Assembly: GCA_035541195.1 (NCBI GenBank)
Contig: DATKNU010000126.1
Location: 1 to 40,881, forward strand
Length of the DNA: 40,881 nt
Source: Muellerivita sp035541195
Lineage (GTDB): Bacteria > Oederibacteriota > Muellerivitia > Muellerivitales > Muellerivitaceae
Direction of reading: 5' to 3'
The notes beneath the pieces were generated by a model that worked only from the letters and a program-made list of their open reading frames with translations, had not been told where the DNA came from and did no database searches. The position numbers and the translations under genes are program-made. Position 1 is the first letter of the stretch; every line of letters begins with the position of its first letter. Shown here piece after piece: positions 40,286-40,881 of this stretch.

Positions 40286-40881
40286 GGGGTCCCTTTCGGT
40301 TTGGGGGAAGGGAACAAAAGCGCCTGGGCGGCCAAGGCGGCTTTTTCCAAGGCGCTCCAGGAAGGGCGGCCTTGGAGCACATTGTAATCCATCCGGCGGA
40401 TTTTTTTCAGGATCCCCCGGCCGCCCAGGACCGTGGCCTTGAGTTCCAGCCCCAAGCGGCCGCCAACCCCCGCGAGCAAGGGAAGGCCCTTCGCGAAATA
40501 GCCCTCGGTGTAATTGACCGCCGCTTCAACCAGGCGGCGGGTCCGGGGCGAGTCTTGGAGCCCCAGGAGCTCCCCAGGGGTGACCTTTTGGGCGCGCAGT
40601 TCCGTGAGCGGGTAGTAGATCCGGCCCCGCTTTAAATCGATGGCGCTGTCCTGCCAGAAATTGATGAGCTGAAGTCCCGAACAGAGGAAGTCCGAGTAGC
40701 GATGGAGCTTCCCGTCCCGGACGCCTGAAATCAAAAGCACCATGCGGCCCACCGGATTGGCGCTGTGGCGGCAATAAAACAAAAGGTCCTTCCAGGTGGC
40801 GTAACGCTTGACCTTGAGGTCCGTGCGGTAGGCCTTGAGCAAGTCCAGGGGCAGGCGGAGGGGGATTTTAAAAACCTTCAT
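40282..40881 (-). CDS. hpnC: Hydroxysqualene synthase HpnC (N-terminus outside window)
   Basis: HpnC converts presqualene diphosphate to hydroxysqualene. The 199 visible residues begin at the window edge with DLLKAYRTDLKVKRYATWKDLLFYCRHSANPVGRMVL, a family-typical stretch that normally lies about 80-100 residues into the protein, so the true start and the first Asp-rich motif lie beyond 40881. The second motif is present as LINFWQDSAIDLKRGRIYYP (D78 and D82 of the visible part). The C-terminal segment GLPLLAGVGGRLGLELKATVLGGRGILKKIRRMDYNVL is also typical. It is the first visible gene of the hpnC-hpnD-hpnE operon. Confidence 0.9.
   Translation of the reverse strand: MKVFKIPLRLPLDLLKAYRTDLKVKRYATWKDLLFYCRHSANPVGRMVLLISGVRDGKLHRYSDFLCSGLQLINFWQDSAIDLKRGRIYYPLTELRAQKVTPGELLGLQDSPRTRRLVEAAVNYTEGYFAKGLPLLAGVGGRLGLELKATVLGGRGILKKIRRMDYNVLQGRPSWSALEKAALAAQALLFPSPKPKGTP

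Overview
The window looks like the replication-origin end of a bacterial chromosome. It opens inside the 3' end of dnaA, followed by a 342-bp non-coding gap and dnaN. The DNA is GC-rich, with TTG used as a start codon unusually often (for example at 7973, 16089, 31792, 39449 and 40285). An LPS-heptose enzyme (HldD) suggests a diderm cell, and hpnCDE-type genes suggest squalene or hopanoid lipids. The lineage cannot be named from sequence alone. The mix (PhcB-like methyltransferase, large hybrid kinases, HD-GYP, bacterial P450, HpnCDE) fits a free-living environmental bacterium of a poorly sampled group.

Layout. 1-2.2 kb: dnaA 3' end, candidate oriC, dnaN and a strong terminator. 2.2-7.1 kb: a helicase fused to a DEDDy exonuclease (MrfA plus MrfB-like), a hotdog thioesterase, and a GAF/HD-GYP c-di-GMP phosphodiesterase. 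7.1-15.8 kb: mostly single housekeeping or envelope genes: a secreted NTF2-like protein, a ThiO-like oxidase, hldD, purC, a split YeeE/YedE sulfur-transporter pair followed by a PAP2 phosphatase, an M3 peptidase on the other strand, and a small Fe-S RecB-type nuclease. 15.8-22.8 kb: the most distinctive region. After a 318-bp leader with three degenerate direct repeats comes a four-gene operon: PhcB-like methyltransferase, membrane hybrid kinase with two kinase cores, receiver-kinase protein with a degenerate ATPase domain, and cytochrome P450. It ends in a bidirectional terminator. 22.9-27.2 kb: a HEAT-repeat protein (minus), a Gfo/Idh/MocA oxidoreductase (plus) and ispH (minus). 27.3-36 kb: an addB-like gene, an AT-rich islet carrying a secreted TPR protein, addA, and a CDF zinc exporter. 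36-40.9 kb: a minus-strand operon hpnC-hpnD-hpnE plus a GT39-like membrane protein, each start overlapping the preceding stop.

How the genes work together. The 16-22.8 kb operon has the parts list of a 3-hydroxy-fatty-acid methyl ester quorum-sensing locus (PhcB/PhcS/PhcR of Ralstonia) plus a P450 that could tailor the fatty acyl signal; this is the best candidate for an undescribed variant system. addA/addB form a RecBCD-like repair complex, and the helicase-exonuclease fusion and the small Fe-S nuclease add further DNA-repair capacity. ispH supplies isoprenoid precursors of the kind used by HpnCDE.

Expression signals are mixed. Several genes have clear Shine-Dalgarno sites (AAGGAG). At least three others have a -10 hexamer exactly six bases before the ATG and no Shine-Dalgarno, which suggests leaderless transcripts. 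All coordinates and motifs were read by eye; no database search or folding program was run.
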